Origin: JBBQNY01 sp038255255 | GTDB taxonomy: Bacteria; Pseudomonadota; Gammaproteobacteria; Xanthomonadales; Ahniellaceae | Direction of reading: 5' to 3' | DNA: 52,395 nt | Assembly (NCBI GenBank): GCA_038255255.1 | Contig: JBBSLL010000023.1 | Coordinates: 1 to 52,395 of the forward strand | Shown here: positions 43,900-51,827 of the stretch, one piece after another | Layout: every line of letters starts with the position of its first letter | How positions within the stretch are numbered: the first letter of the stretch is position 1 | Notes under the pieces: model-generated | The model's database searches: none | The model's input: the letters and a program-made list of their open reading frames with translations, nothing else | Told to the model about the DNA's origin: nothing | Program-made: the position numbers and the translations under genes

Positions 43900-44979
43900 C
43901 TAATGTTCCACGTTGTGAACGTGCTCGCGCAGGAGGTCCCGTCCAAAATCTCCGCTGAACTCGCGCCACACGGTATGGATGTGATTGGCGTCGTTCTGGG
44001 TGTTGTCATATTCGATGAGGAACGTCGGTCCCTGGACACGATAGTAGTGAGGCTTACCACGCTCGGTGGCACCTGCCCAGGCGAAAGTGATCTTGTCGAA
44101 TCCAGCCCGGCGAAGCCGGTTCCACCGCTCCGCCGCAATGTCATCGGCCATCACTGACGCATGTGCGTTCAAGAGCGTCTGCAACAAGTTCTGTTGGTCG
44201 GTAGACAGCGCCGACGCCTGGATTCCAGCCGGCGAAAGAGGTTCGATCGACGAGCTGTTCCCGGTAACGATGTCTTCGGGTGCAAACTCGCCAATGAGCG
44301 CTTGCGCTCTTTGCGCCGGGGTCAAGGACAAGACAAGCAACCTTCCAGCATCTTCCTGTTGCGCGAGGGCTCTACGGCCCTTGAAAGCACCTGTGTGCAC
44401 CTCGGCCGGACTGGCCCCAAGGAAAGAAGGCGAGCTCACAGAGGTGCGACCTTCAACTGCGGTGAAGTGCAGCGACAGATGATGCCCCTCAAGGCGCCAA
44501 CCCCATGTGCCTTCAGCCTCAGGAACGCCGAATATCGAGATGAAGTACTCCTCGGGATCGCGTGCGAGCCGGTTGTCCTTCCTGAGATCTCGTAGAACAC
44601 GCTCCAGCTCCATGATGGCCGTCGCAGCTGCGTATCCTCGCGCACTGAGTCCGCTTTGCATCAGCATGCGCGCCAGGGACTTCTGCCGGGCATTGAGCTC
44701 CTTCAGCGATATTCCGCGACGTGGAAAACTTTCACTGGGGAGGTAGTGCCACTTCAAGCGTTCTTCGGAATCAAAGGCGAAGGTAGCCTGCCGTTGTTGT
44801 TCGACAGAGAGTCCGGCCACGAACTCGGTGGCCGAATTCGCCATGTCGCGCTTTGCCATCGTTTCGGCAAACGCGGTTTCCCCCGCGCGTAGCGATTCGC
44901 CGGAGCTGTCGTAAGTCGCAGTCGATCCTGGGCTGGCGATCGTGCAAAGAAAAATGGGCAGCAGAAGGCGAAATCTCAT
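43900..44979 (-). CDS. DUF3500 domain-containing secreted protein
   Basis: The 359-aa protein has a signal peptide (MRFRLLLPIFLCTIASPGSTA) and a full DUF3500 domain, recognisable from WGWRLEGHHLSLHFT, HYYRVQGPTFLIEYDN and the end block HIHTVWREFSGDFGRDLL. The function of the family is unknown; conserved histidines in these blocks would suit a metal site (inference). The gene is visibly less GC-rich than the tam genes beside it, which may mean recent acquisition. Confidence 0.88.
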   Translation of the reverse strand: MRFRLLLPIFLCTIASPGSTATYDSSGESLRAGETAFAETMAKRDMANSATEFVAGLSVEQQRQATFAFDSEERLKWHYLPSESFPRRGISLKELNARQKSLARMLMQSGLSARGYAAATAIMELERVLRDLRKDNRLARDPEEYFISIFGVPEAEGTWGWRLEGHHLSLHFTAVEGRTSVSSPSFLGASPAEVHTGAFKGRRALAQQEDAGRLLVLSLTPAQRAQALIGEFAPEDIVTGNSSSIEPLSPAGIQASALSTDQQNLLQTLLNAHASVMADDIAAERWNRLRRAGFDKITFAWAGATERGKPHYYRVQGPTFLIEYDNTQNDANHIHTVWREFSGDFGRDLLREHVHNVEH

Positions 44980-45007
44980 GAAGCACTCCCCGTGTTGAAG
45001 TTGCCGC

Positions 45008-45379
45008 TCAGAGGTGTTGATCGACGAGGATCGGATTGCCGTCGGGATCGATCGCCGTGAAGCTTGCCGGCCCAGTGGTCGACTCGTCGGCTTCGGTCGT
45101 GAGCACGATGCCCTTGGCTTTCACCCGGCGCTGCAACTCGCGGATGTCGGTGAAGCCATCGACTGGTTGCGCATTGCTGTCCCAGCCCGGATTGAAGGTC
45201 AACATGTTTTTTTCGAACATACCCTTGAACAATCCGATGACGTGCTCGCCGTTCTTGAGGATGAGCCAGTTCTGCGCGGCGTTGCCGCAGAAAACAGTGA
45301 AGCCGAACGCTTCGTAGAACGTCCTCGATGCCTCGATGTCCCTGACCGCCAGGCTGAGGGAAAACACGCCGAGTTTCAT
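45008..45379 (-). CDS. VOC family (glyoxalase-like) protein
   Basis: The 123-aa protein is a single vicinal-oxygen-chelate domain pair: LGVFSLSLAVRDIEASRTFYEAFGF at the start and SFTAIDPDGNPILVDQH at the end, which is the usual closing strand. No substrate can be named; such proteins include glyoxalases, dioxygenases and antibiotic-binding proteins. ATG 45379 has an AGGAG-like site just upstream (caaggagccacc). It lies 28 bp ahead of the DUF3500 gene on the same strand. Confidence 0.87.
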   Translation of the reverse strand: MKLGVFSLSLAVRDIEASRTFYEAFGFTVFCGNAAQNWLILKNGEHVIGLFKGMFEKNMLTFNPGWDSNAQPVDGFTDIRELQRRVKAKGIVLTTEADESTTGPASFTAIDPDGNPILVDQHL

Positions 45380-45506
45380 GGTGGCTCCTTGTAGGGCAGG
45401 GCGGACTCGCACCGCATGATGCGCCGCCTTGCGGCGTTCTGCGAGGCGCGCCTGCGGCGTTCCGATTGCTGGCGCCCGGTACCGTTGGCGCCGGACTAGA
45501 TTGCGA

Positions 45507-47204
45507 TCATTGCGGCTGAGCCTGGAATGCCTGCGCCTCCTCCAGCGCGGGCTGTCGCGTCCCGCCGTCGGCCAGTTCCAGCAACTCCGCGTACAACGTG
45601 CGCGCCTGCTGATCGTCGCCGAGCGCGCGCGCTGCCCTTGCGGCTCCCAGCACGCTGTTGAATCGCTTCGGGTAGAACGCCATCGAACGCCGATAGGCCG
45701 CGAGGGCCTCGGTGTGCCGCTTCAGTTCCATCAGCAGGTCGCCGAACTGTTCGAATGCCGGCAACGTGGGTCCCGGCGTCACTGCATGCTTCGGAGTCGA
45801 GGCCTCGAGCTGCGCCGCTTCACGCATCCGCGCGACGCTGGAATCTTCGTGCCCTTCCCGGTGCGCGATCCATGCACCCAGTTCGAGGCGCAACACCTGG
45901 ATGTTGCGCGCGAACAGATCTTCACCCGACTTGCGGGTCACGGCTTCGAGTGCCTCGAGACGCGCCTCCGCTGTCCGCGCCTCGCCGTGCTGGTCCAGAT
46001 GCGCAGCCCCGAGCCCTTGCGCAAAACGGCTGATGGCTTCCGCCCAGGTGAAGCGATCCCAATCGAGCGCTGCGGGCTCGCGCGGGACGATCGCTGCCGC
46101 CTGCTTCCAGTCGCGCCTCTCGAGCGCGAAGCGGGCTTGCGTCGACGCCAGGTGGAATGCCGTCTTGAAGCTGGGCTGCAGGCGCGCGGTGCTGCGCAGC
46201 CGCTCGATCTGCGCGGCGGCCTTGTCGTCGGCGCCCTGCTGCAGATGCGCATACACGAGATATTCGATCGCGTGCGGGAACTCGTCCCATACGAACTGGC
46301 CACGGTCGCCCGCTGGATGTTCGAGCGCTGCTTCCGCCGATTTCAGGTTGCCGCGCACCACAGCGTCCCAGTCGCCGAGGCGCGTGTGGATGTGGGTCGG
46401 CATGTGCAGCGCATGCGGATTGCGCGGCGCAACGCCTTCGTACTTGCGCGTGATCTCGAGGGATTCGCGCTCGCGACCCGGCACGTCGTTGGCGTGCACG
46501 AGGTAATGCATCGATCCCGGGTGATCCGGGTTGCGCGCGTACACGCGCAGCAGGATTTCAGCGGCGCGATCGGCGTGCGTTCGCGAGATGGTGTTGGTGG
46601 GCGCGGTGGCGAGGTGTGCCACCGCGTACAACGCTGCCGCGTCGGAGTCGTCGGGAAACGCGGCATACGCCCTTTCCTGTGCCTGCTCCCAGCGCCGGAT
46701 GCGCAGCCAGTAGTCCGGCGACGCCGGCTCGAGGAAGAAGGCTTCCGCCGCCGCCACCAAAAGCTGCTCGCGCTTCGTCGGAGGTTCGAGCGCTTTCGCC
46801 TTCTGCACCGCGTCCCATCCCTGTTGCAGCTCCGCCGGGCTTGGCCGCGTGGGCCAGAGCGGCTGGAACAGCGTCATCGCCACGCCCCAGTGCGCCATCG
46901 CACACCTCGGATCGGTTTCGGCAACCCGCTCGAATGCCTCGCGCGCCTGCGGATACGTCATGTGATGCAGCAACGCGGCCGCCCGATTGAACCCGGCCTG
47001 CGCGGCGTCGGAACAACTGACCGGAAAGTCCACGGTTCCCAAGGCATGGCCCGCGTGCTGCTGCCCTTGCGCCATGGATGGCGATGCAAGTGTGCCGAGC
47101 AGAAGGACAGTCGCCGATCCAACTGCGAGGCGGTGAAAGAAGCCAGCGGGGACCCGTCTCTCCACGCCGAAGGAAACGGTTCCGCCATACGGTCTGCTCG
47201 TCAT
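45507..47204 (-). CDS. Secreted TPR-repeat protein
   Basis: The 565-aa protein has an N-terminal signal (VLLLGTLASPSMAQG, about residues 33-47), an opening FPVSCSDAAQAGFNRAAALLHHMTYPQAREAFE, and TPR-like helices across the rest, including CAMAHWGVAMTLFQPLW, PGSMHYLVHANDVP and HALHMPTHIHTRLGDWDAVV. Proteins of this type are common in environmental Proteobacteria, often annotated only as tetratricopeptide proteins; the several conserved histidines hint at an unrecognised activity. ATG 47204 follows a GGAG ribosome binding site (gagtggag), so the frame extending to 47420 is not used. Confidence 0.75.
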   Translation of the reverse strand: MTSRPYGGTVSFGVERRVPAGFFHRLAVGSATVLLLGTLASPSMAQGQQHAGHALGTVDFPVSCSDAAQAGFNRAAALLHHMTYPQAREAFERVAETDPRCAMAHWGVAMTLFQPLWPTRPSPAELQQGWDAVQKAKALEPPTKREQLLVAAAEAFFLEPASPDYWLRIRRWEQAQERAYAAFPDDSDAAALYAVAHLATAPTNTISRTHADRAAEILLRVYARNPDHPGSMHYLVHANDVPGRERESLEITRKYEGVAPRNPHALHMPTHIHTRLGDWDAVVRGNLKSAEAALEHPAGDRGQFVWDEFPHAIEYLVYAHLQQGADDKAAAQIERLRSTARLQPSFKTAFHLASTQARFALERRDWKQAAAIVPREPAALDWDRFTWAEAISRFAQGLGAAHLDQHGEARTAEARLEALEAVTRKSGEDLFARNIQVLRLELGAWIAHREGHEDSSVARMREAAQLEASTPKHAVTPGPTLPAFEQFGDLLMELKRHTEALAAYRRSMAFYPKRFNSVLGAARAARALGDDQQARTLYAELLELADGGTRQPALEEAQAFQAQPQ

Positions 47205-47325
47205 CTCCACTCCCCCGGCGACGATCTCCGACGGATTATGCCTCCTCGGCGTTAGGCGGGCCGAGCTGCATGAAGGAACGCGGGCTTTTGTGCGGCTGAG
47301 AGGCCTTCGCCAGTGACCCATTGGC

Positions 47326-47604
47326 TCACGCCTCGATGGAGGGCGGCCCGGGCTTGTGGCTGGTGTCGTTCGTGTGCCCGGTTTCGGCCTTCGGCTTTCG
47401 CGGCCATAGGCAAAACGCAAACAGAAAGCCTGCGAGAAGACCGAGGACCAGTGCGCTCGGCGCCCAGAAGATGCTGGTCAGGAAATAGGCGTAACCCTCC
47501 GACCCCGTTAACTCATCCAGGAGGGTCCACGGGTAGTAGGTGATCGCTCCCGCAATGACGATGGCGGAGAGCACCAGGAGGAATTTGCGCAAGGCAGGGG
47601 GCAT
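47326..47604 (-). CDS. Small two-helix membrane protein, unknown
   Basis: The 92-aa protein begins MPPALRKFLLVLSAIVIAGA, with two hydrophobic segments (about 7-25 and 43-66) and a polar C-terminal tail. I do not recognise a family. ATG 47604 is chosen; earlier residues in the frame are polar and unlike a leader. It sits between a TPR protein and another small membrane protein on the same strand. Confidence 0.5.
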   Translation of the reverse strand: MPPALRKFLLVLSAIVIAGAITYYPWTLLDELTGSEGYAYFLTSIFWAPSALVLGLLAGFLFAFCLWPRKPKAETGHTNDTSHKPGPPSIEA

Positions 47605-47740
47605 GGTCGGATCCTGGTGCCGTATCAAACGTCGTGCCGCGGGTGCGGCCTGAAAAAGCCGTCTCATTATTTAGCGGCCGCCACCCCGGTTCAGGGCAAG
47701 GGCATCACGTGCGAAGAGGCAAGGGACCCCTTGCGAAGTG

Positions 47741-48094
47741 TCAGGACTCCACCGTGCCGACACGCGTGCTGCGGCTGGCCGCCCCGAGCTTTGACGCGAC
47801 ATAGAGCAATCCACATCCAACCAGCACGAGCAACAGGTTGAAGTAGTTGAGCATGAGGATGCCAACGAAGTTGAGGACAGCGATGGCGGTCGAATCATCG
47901 GTCCAGAAATGTCTGTGCACCACCAGGTCGTAACAGAACTTCAGAGAGCCGGCGAGCGCCGCCAACGCATACACGCCGATAGCGACCGAGGTCAACCTGG
48001 ATCGATGCCTCCGGATGAAGGCATATCGGACCAGGGCGCCGGAAGCGAGAAGCGCCCCGACGCCAGCTGTAGTCACGAGCGCGTAGATGAGCAC
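47741..48094 (-). CDS. Small multi-pass membrane protein, unknown
   Basis: The protein is about 117 aa from GTG 48094, which has GGAG about 8 bp upstream; a TTG at 48142 would add 16 polar residues. It has three or four membrane segments (LIYALVTTAGVGALLASG, VAIGVYALAALAGSL, and a longer C-terminal pair around NFVGILMLNYFNLLLVLVG). No family was recognised. It follows the diheme cytochrome c gene by 63 bp, so a role near electron transfer is conceivable but unsupported. Confidence 0.5.
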   Translation of the reverse strand: MLIYALVTTAGVGALLASGALVRYAFIRRHRSRLTSVAIGVYALAALAGSLKFCYDLVVHRHFWTDDSTAIAVLNFVGILMLNYFNLLLVLVGCGLLYVASKLGAASRSTRVGTVES

Positions 48095-48157
48095 GAGTTT
48101 GTCTCCGTGGGGTTCAGCGCCTGGATCTGGCCGCGCCGCCAAATTCTGCCTGGGGAA

Positions 48158-48973
48158 TCAACGCGCTACCAGGGAAGCGTGAAGGCCTGCCAATTCCTGA
48201 TCGGTAAGCTGGTGGAACCGCTCGCGAGCCATGCGGCTCATCAACCCGCTGGCGGTGTCGATACCGGCCGGAGTCTTGCCCGTCTTCATGAGATTCGCAA
48301 ACTGTTCGGGCGTATACGCCTTGGCGACGATCAGCGGCGGAACAGCGCCTGCAGCGTGACCGTTCAAGTCGGCGCCGTGACACTCGGCGCACGCGATTTG
48401 CGCGAGATGAAATCCCAGGTCTTTGCTGTTCCGCTCCTGCAGAACAGCCGCACTCTCTGGTGGGTCGCCTGACGGAATGGGAAATTTGCCGAGCGCACCG
48501 GCGATCCGGCCTACCGGGTAGATGGCGGTCTCGCCGTCGACGGATTCGGCGGCCTTCGGCGCACTGCGGAGATACGCGATCAGGTCGGCAACTTCGCGGT
48601 CGGTCAAACGCTGTTGCGCCCTGTGCGGCATGCCGAGCGCAATGTATCCGTCCGCTTTGGCACCCGTCCGGAACAAGCGGACCAGTGCTGCATCGTCATA
48701 CCGCTCACGAGCCCGCGTGAGATCGGGCGCAACGAGTCTGTAAACGTAGGGCATGCGCATGAAGGGCTTGCCGCCCAAATCGGTGCCATGGCACCCGTTG
48801 CAACCCACGACGCTGGCGATCCGCGCTCCCTCCACCGGGTCGCCTGGCCCGGGAGCCGCGAAGCGAACGTCGGACGAAACCTTGAGCAACGACTGTGTTC
48901 GCACATGTGCCGCGACATAGGCGGCCAGACCAAGCGCCACCACCGCGACGAAAATTTTCGGGAGAAGGCGCAT
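48158..48973 (-). CDS. Diheme cytochrome c
   Basis: The 271-aa protein has an N-terminal membrane anchor or signal (IFVAVVALGLAAYVAAHV) and two class I cytochrome c domains. The heme sites are CNGCH (C58, C61, H62) and CAECH (C195, C198, H199); M115 in IALGMPH is a likely distal ligand of the first heme. The second domain ends with HQLTDQELAGLHASL. Such proteins pass electrons in the periplasm, often to or from a dehydrogenase, but no partner oxidoreductase is next to it. ATG 48973 precedes the anchor directly. Confidence 0.88.
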   Translation of the reverse strand: MRLLPKIFVAVVALGLAAYVAAHVRTQSLLKVSSDVRFAAPGPGDPVEGARIASVVGCNGCHGTDLGGKPFMRMPYVYRLVAPDLTRARERYDDAALVRLFRTGAKADGYIALGMPHRAQQRLTDREVADLIAYLRSAPKAAESVDGETAIYPVGRIAGALGKFPIPSGDPPESAAVLQERNSKDLGFHLAQIACAECHGADLNGHAAGAVPPLIVAKAYTPEQFANLMKTGKTPAGIDTASGLMSRMARERFHQLTDQELAGLHASLVAR

Positions 48974-49159
48974 GGTTTTTCTCCGATATCTGTGTCTAAC
49001 GAGACAACTGGCCGGCAAAGCACGCCGCTCCCGTTCGACGAGGGACCAGCGCCTTCCATTCAACGCAATTTTTACTCGACAGGGGACAGGCGGCAACGGC
49101 GGGCGTGTTCCCCTGGCGATGGTGAAGGCAGGGGGAGCCTGACGCTAGACCAGGTGCCA

Positions 49160-50161
49160 CTATTGCTGATGATCCGTGGCGATCACCGCATCGCTCAAGC
49201 GCAGAAATCGTGCCGCGTTGTTGTAGAGAATGTCGCGCTTCTGCCCGTCACTCAGAAATGGCGCGGTCTCGATTGACTTGATCGCCTCGCCGATCGCGCC
49301 CGGCCAGTACATCTGGTCGGAGCCGAACATGATCCGCTTCTCGAAACCGGCATCGACCATCCGCTTGAGTGCGTCGTGGAACTGCGCGCGCGGGAAGCTC
49401 CAGTTGTTGCAGGCCACGTCCACGTACAGGTTCGGGTGGGTGAACATCATCGCGATCATCTCGTCCACAAGCGGCGATGCGTAATGCATCACGTAGATGC
49501 GCAGCTTCGGGTGCTTGAGCAGCACATTTTCCAACTGGAACGGCGAAGTCAGGCTGGCGCGGTAGGTTTCGTAGCCGGGGAAACGCGCTGCAGCAGGCGG
49601 TCCTTCTCCGAGGTGAAGGCCGACGGGGATATCCAGTTCCTCGGCCAAGGCGAAGTACGGCTCCCAGCGCGGGTCGTCTGCGCGCACGCCGCGGTACTGC
49701 ATGGCGACCTCGGCGAAGACTGCCAACTGGCCGTTGGCGTGCAACCGGCGCAGTTCGTCGATGGACTTGTCCCGGCGTTTGGCAAAACCCACCGCCGGCA
49801 CGATCCTTACCGAAGAAGGTGCAGCCTTGCGCCAGGCTGCTACGTCGGCAACCGCGCCATCGGTGACCGCGTGGCGTACGTTGTGGCGACGCAGTTCGGC
49901 GATCGACTTGTGCATCAGATCCTCATCGCTGTCCGCCGCGAGCATGGGCCTGTCGCAGCTGACGAACTTGGAGAAGTCGAGTTCGTCCTTTGGGTCGATG
50001 GTCGGGATCAGCACGCGCTGGTCGCCCGGGCAAGCCGGCGCGCCGGGCGGCACCTCGTCCATGCGGAACGCATGCAGATGCATGTCGATGATCGGGAGCC
50101 GCTGCTGCGCATAAGCCAGCGGGCTCAGCAGTAGAGCGAATATGAAAGCGTATGTTTTCAA
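49160..50161 (-). CDS. Secreted amidohydrolase family protein (PF04909-type)
   Basis: The 333-aa protein has a signal peptide (MKTYAFIFALLLSPLAYAQ) and an amidohydrolase TIM barrel with metal motifs IIDMHLHAF (about 24-32), GLHLGEGP, YVMHYASP and the late aspartate in FGSDQMYWPG. Amidohydrolase-2 enzymes include decarboxylases and lactonases, so the substrate is open. It lies just after the last recognisable attC-like site (50201-50253), with its ATG 40 bp beyond it, but no attC follows its stop codon. It is therefore either a cassette that has lost its attC or the first fixed gene beyond the array. Confidence 0.83.
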   Translation of the reverse strand: MKTYAFIFALLLSPLAYAQQRLPIIDMHLHAFRMDEVPPGAPACPGDQRVLIPTIDPKDELDFSKFVSCDRPMLAADSDEDLMHKSIAELRRHNVRHAVTDGAVADVAAWRKAAPSSVRIVPAVGFAKRRDKSIDELRRLHANGQLAVFAEVAMQYRGVRADDPRWEPYFALAEELDIPVGLHLGEGPPAAARFPGYETYRASLTSPFQLENVLLKHPKLRIYVMHYASPLVDEMIAMMFTHPNLYVDVACNNWSFPRAQFHDALKRMVDAGFEKRIMFGSDQMYWPGAIGEAIKSIETAPFLSDGQKRDILYNNAARFLRLSDAVIATDHQQ

Positions 50162-50200
50162 ATGTCGCCTCGGAAAAATCCTCAGAAGGGGCCTTCCAGC

Positions 50201-50253
50201 GTTATCACGCCTGAGTTGACGCGATGCGCGTCCGCTCGAACGAATGGTCAGGC
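50201..50253 (-). repeat. Degenerate integron attC-like site
   Basis: Read on the minus strand, it begins GCCTGACCATTCGTTCGAGC and ends TCAACTCAGGCGTGATAA, close to the ends of standard attC sites. A hairpin GACGCG/CGCGTC lies between. The stop codon of the 106-aa gene (50248-50250) lies inside the first box, as in true cassettes. The last box is degenerate (GTGATAA rather than GTTAGGC). Confidence 0.55.
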
Positions 50254-50568
50254 GCGGTCACCGACGACGCCCGACTGGAACTCTTTGACGCCTGCGGCCG
50301 CCAGCTGAGCCCTTGCCTCTGGATCCTCGGCGACGAGCCTGTGCAAGGTGTGGAATACGTATATGCGACACAATCCGGGCCACGCGACAAGCAAATAGAG
50401 GGCGCCGGCAGCCAGCCAGTCAACACGTTGCGTCGGGAGCCAGCCTGAAAAATGTGCGACTGCGGTGTAAACCAGGATTGCGACGAGGATCCAACGAAAC
50501 CAGCGCCAGAAGCCGGTACCCCACAACACATTCTTGAAGTGCTGAATTTCAGATACGGTGAGTTGCAT
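50248..50568 (-). CDS. Cassette-borne membrane protein, unknown, 106 aa
   Basis: The protein starts MQLTVSEIQHFKNVLWG at ATG 50568, with GGAG 8 bp upstream, and has two hydrophobic segments (about 23-42 and 53-72). The C-terminus (RLVAEDPEARAQLAAAG) is polar. No family was recognised. Its stop codon lies in the attC-like site at 50201-50253, and its start lies 30 bp after the attC at 50598-50657, the standard layout of an integron gene cassette. Confidence 0.6.
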   Translation of the reverse strand: MQLTVSEIQHFKNVLWGTGFWRWFRWILVAILVYTAVAHFSGWLPTQRVDWLAAGALYLLVAWPGLCRIYVFHTLHRLVAEDPEARAQLAAAGVKEFQSGVVGDRA

Positions 50569-50597
50569 ATGTGAAACTCCTGGATGCACGCAAGCGC

Positions 50598-50657
50598 GCC
50601 TGGCGCCTCAGTCAAGCCGTGCCGCGAAGTGGCATCGGGTTGAATGAATTGTTAGCC
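50598..50657 (-). repeat. Integron attC recombination site
   Basis: On the minus strand the 60-bp site starts GGCTAACAATTCATTCAACC and closes with GAGGCGCCAGGC. The inner arms TCAACCCG(A)TGCC and GGCACGGCTTGA pair with one extra unpaired A, the extrahelical base that marks the recombining strand in attC folding. 37 consecutive inner bases match the attC at 51389-51448 except one. The TAA stop of the hydrolase gene lies in its first box. The last box is CCAGGC instead of TTAGGC. Confidence 0.85.
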
Positions 50658-51356
50658 CGCCTCGTCATCAGCGGCTTGAGCAACAGCCCGGGCTGACCAA
50701 AGAAGGGTTGGCTCAATCCATGCGGGTAGTGGGCTGTAGAGGAAGCCATGACTGAGTCCTGTGCTTAAGCGATGCTCCTTGAATGAGCTCACACCAGGCT
50801 TGTTTGCGGTCAACGGCTCGCAGCTCGCACCATATGGATCACCATCTTCATAGATTGAAAGGATATGCCCATAGAGGTCGGGATTGATGTCATTCCTCAC
50901 CCAATCATTGCACGCGCCCATAAGCACGAACTTTAGTGCTGGGTTCTTAAGGGATTCTGAAACCAGCATTGCAATGATGGAACCTTGTGAAGCGCCCACA
51001 ACGGTGATGTGCGTCGGCGAGACCCCTGAGTTCAACAACTTTTCGACGAAGGTTACGACTTGTTGGGCAGATGCTTCATTGGATGGGTTTCCCGTCCGGA
51101 CTGGCGCGTGGACGTTGGCACCGCTCCTGCCTAGTGCGACCACGATCTCGTCAAACTTGTAGGGGCCGTACTCAGGGCTAACCGCATTCTTCCCATGGCG
51201 CTGCACGATATTTCCATGCAGATACAGAACGTGAAGCGATGATCCATCTCGTTCGGGACGATCAGCGATGGACGAAGCTGGTTGGATTGCTTCCGACCGT
51301 GAGCTGCAAGCGGCGAGTACAAAAGCGAAGGACGCGGAGAAAAAGGCAATCTTCAC
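50652..51356 (-). CDS. Cassette-borne lipoprotein, alpha/beta-hydrolase fold
   Basis: From GTG 51356 (GGAG upstream) the protein is 234 aa, with a lipobox leader VKIAFFSASFAFVLAAC (C17), then LHVLYLHGN and a nucleophile elbow VGASQGS (S123); a late histidine in GLSHGF could complete the triad. This looks like an alpha/beta-hydrolase (esterase or lipase-like), anchored to the envelope; the substrate is unknown. Its stop lies in one attC (50598-50657) and its start is 33 bp after another (51389-51448), so it is a complete gene cassette. Codon use is visibly more AT-rich than in the chromosome to the left, a sign of foreign origin. The frame continues upstream through the attC, but the lipobox fixes the start. 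Confidence 0.72.
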   Translation of the reverse strand: MKIAFFSASFAFVLAACSSRSEAIQPASSIADRPERDGSSLHVLYLHGNIVQRHGKNAVSPEYGPYKFDEIVVALGRSGANVHAPVRTGNPSNEASAQQVVTFVEKLLNSGVSPTHITVVGASQGSIIAMLVSESLKNPALKFVLMGACNDWVRNDINPDLYGHILSIYEDGDPYGASCEPLTANKPGVSSFKEHRLSTGLSHGFLYSPLPAWIEPTLLWSARAVAQAADDEAG

Positions 51357-51388
51357 CAGGATCTCCAAACGCAAGCTGGTGTTCACGG

Positions 51389-51448
51389 GGCTAACGCCTG
51401 AATCAACCCGTGCCGCGAAGGGGCATCGGGTTGAATGAATTGTCAGGC
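51389..51448 (-). repeat. Integron attC recombination site
   Basis: On the minus strand the 60-bp site begins GCCTGACAATTCATTCAACC and ends TTGATTCAGGCGTTAGCC, with a good last core box GTTAGCC. Inner arms TCAACCCG(A)TGCC and GGCACGGGTTGA pair with a single extrahelical A. The TGA stop of the 121-aa gene (51443-51445) lies in its first box. It is nearly identical to the attC at 50598-50657. Confidence 0.88.
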
Positions 51449-51808
51449 ACGTGCCGACGGGCGACGAATGGCTAGCCAAGTCCAGAGAGCACCGGCTGCG
51501 TCCACTGCGCCGAAAAAAATGAGAATCGGCGGGGCGAGTTCAAGGGCTGCTAACGCACAGAAAAACACGAGCACGGAGAGACGGACAGGAACGGTCCATG
51601 CGAAGAACTCGCTGAAGCCAGTTGCTGACGCGCGCAAGTAGTAGTAGCCAATAATTCCGGCAAGCATGCCCGCGACACGTATCCAAACCTCGTTTGTCGC
51701 TGCGACGCCAAACAAGCCGAGAAGCAGGTTAGGAACAATGATCAAGGCGGCGCTCAGCGCGAGTAAATACCAGCCAAAGATGCGAATGGTTTTTGCCGGG
51801 GTGGTCAT
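51443..51808 (-). CDS. Cassette-borne four-helix membrane protein, unknown, 121 aa
   Basis: The protein begins MTTPAKTIRIFGWYLLALSA and has four hydrophobic segments, with a short basic C-terminus (IRRPSARA). It resembles small DUF-type membrane proteins with two repeated helix pairs, but I do not recognise a named family. ATG 51808 has GGAG about 9 bp upstream, which in turn lies directly after a possible attC (51828-51913). The stop lies in the attC at 51389-51448, so it is one complete cassette. Confidence 0.65.
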   Translation of the reverse strand: MTTPAKTIRIFGWYLLALSAALIIVPNLLLGLFGVAATNEVWIRVAGMLAGIIGYYYLRASATGFSEFFAWTVPVRLSVLVFFCALAALELAPPILIFFGAVDAAGALWTWLAIRRPSARA

Positions 51809-51827
51809 ACGATGATCTCCGTCACGT

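Noticed and set aside
47248..47257. GGCGTTAGGC upstream of the TPR gene, resembling an attC end
   Set aside because: No partner box or paired inner arms are found on either side at attC distances; taken as chance.
49080..49160. Possible attC after the amidohydrolase
   Set aside because: No core boxes or inverted arms resembling the other attC sites could be found.
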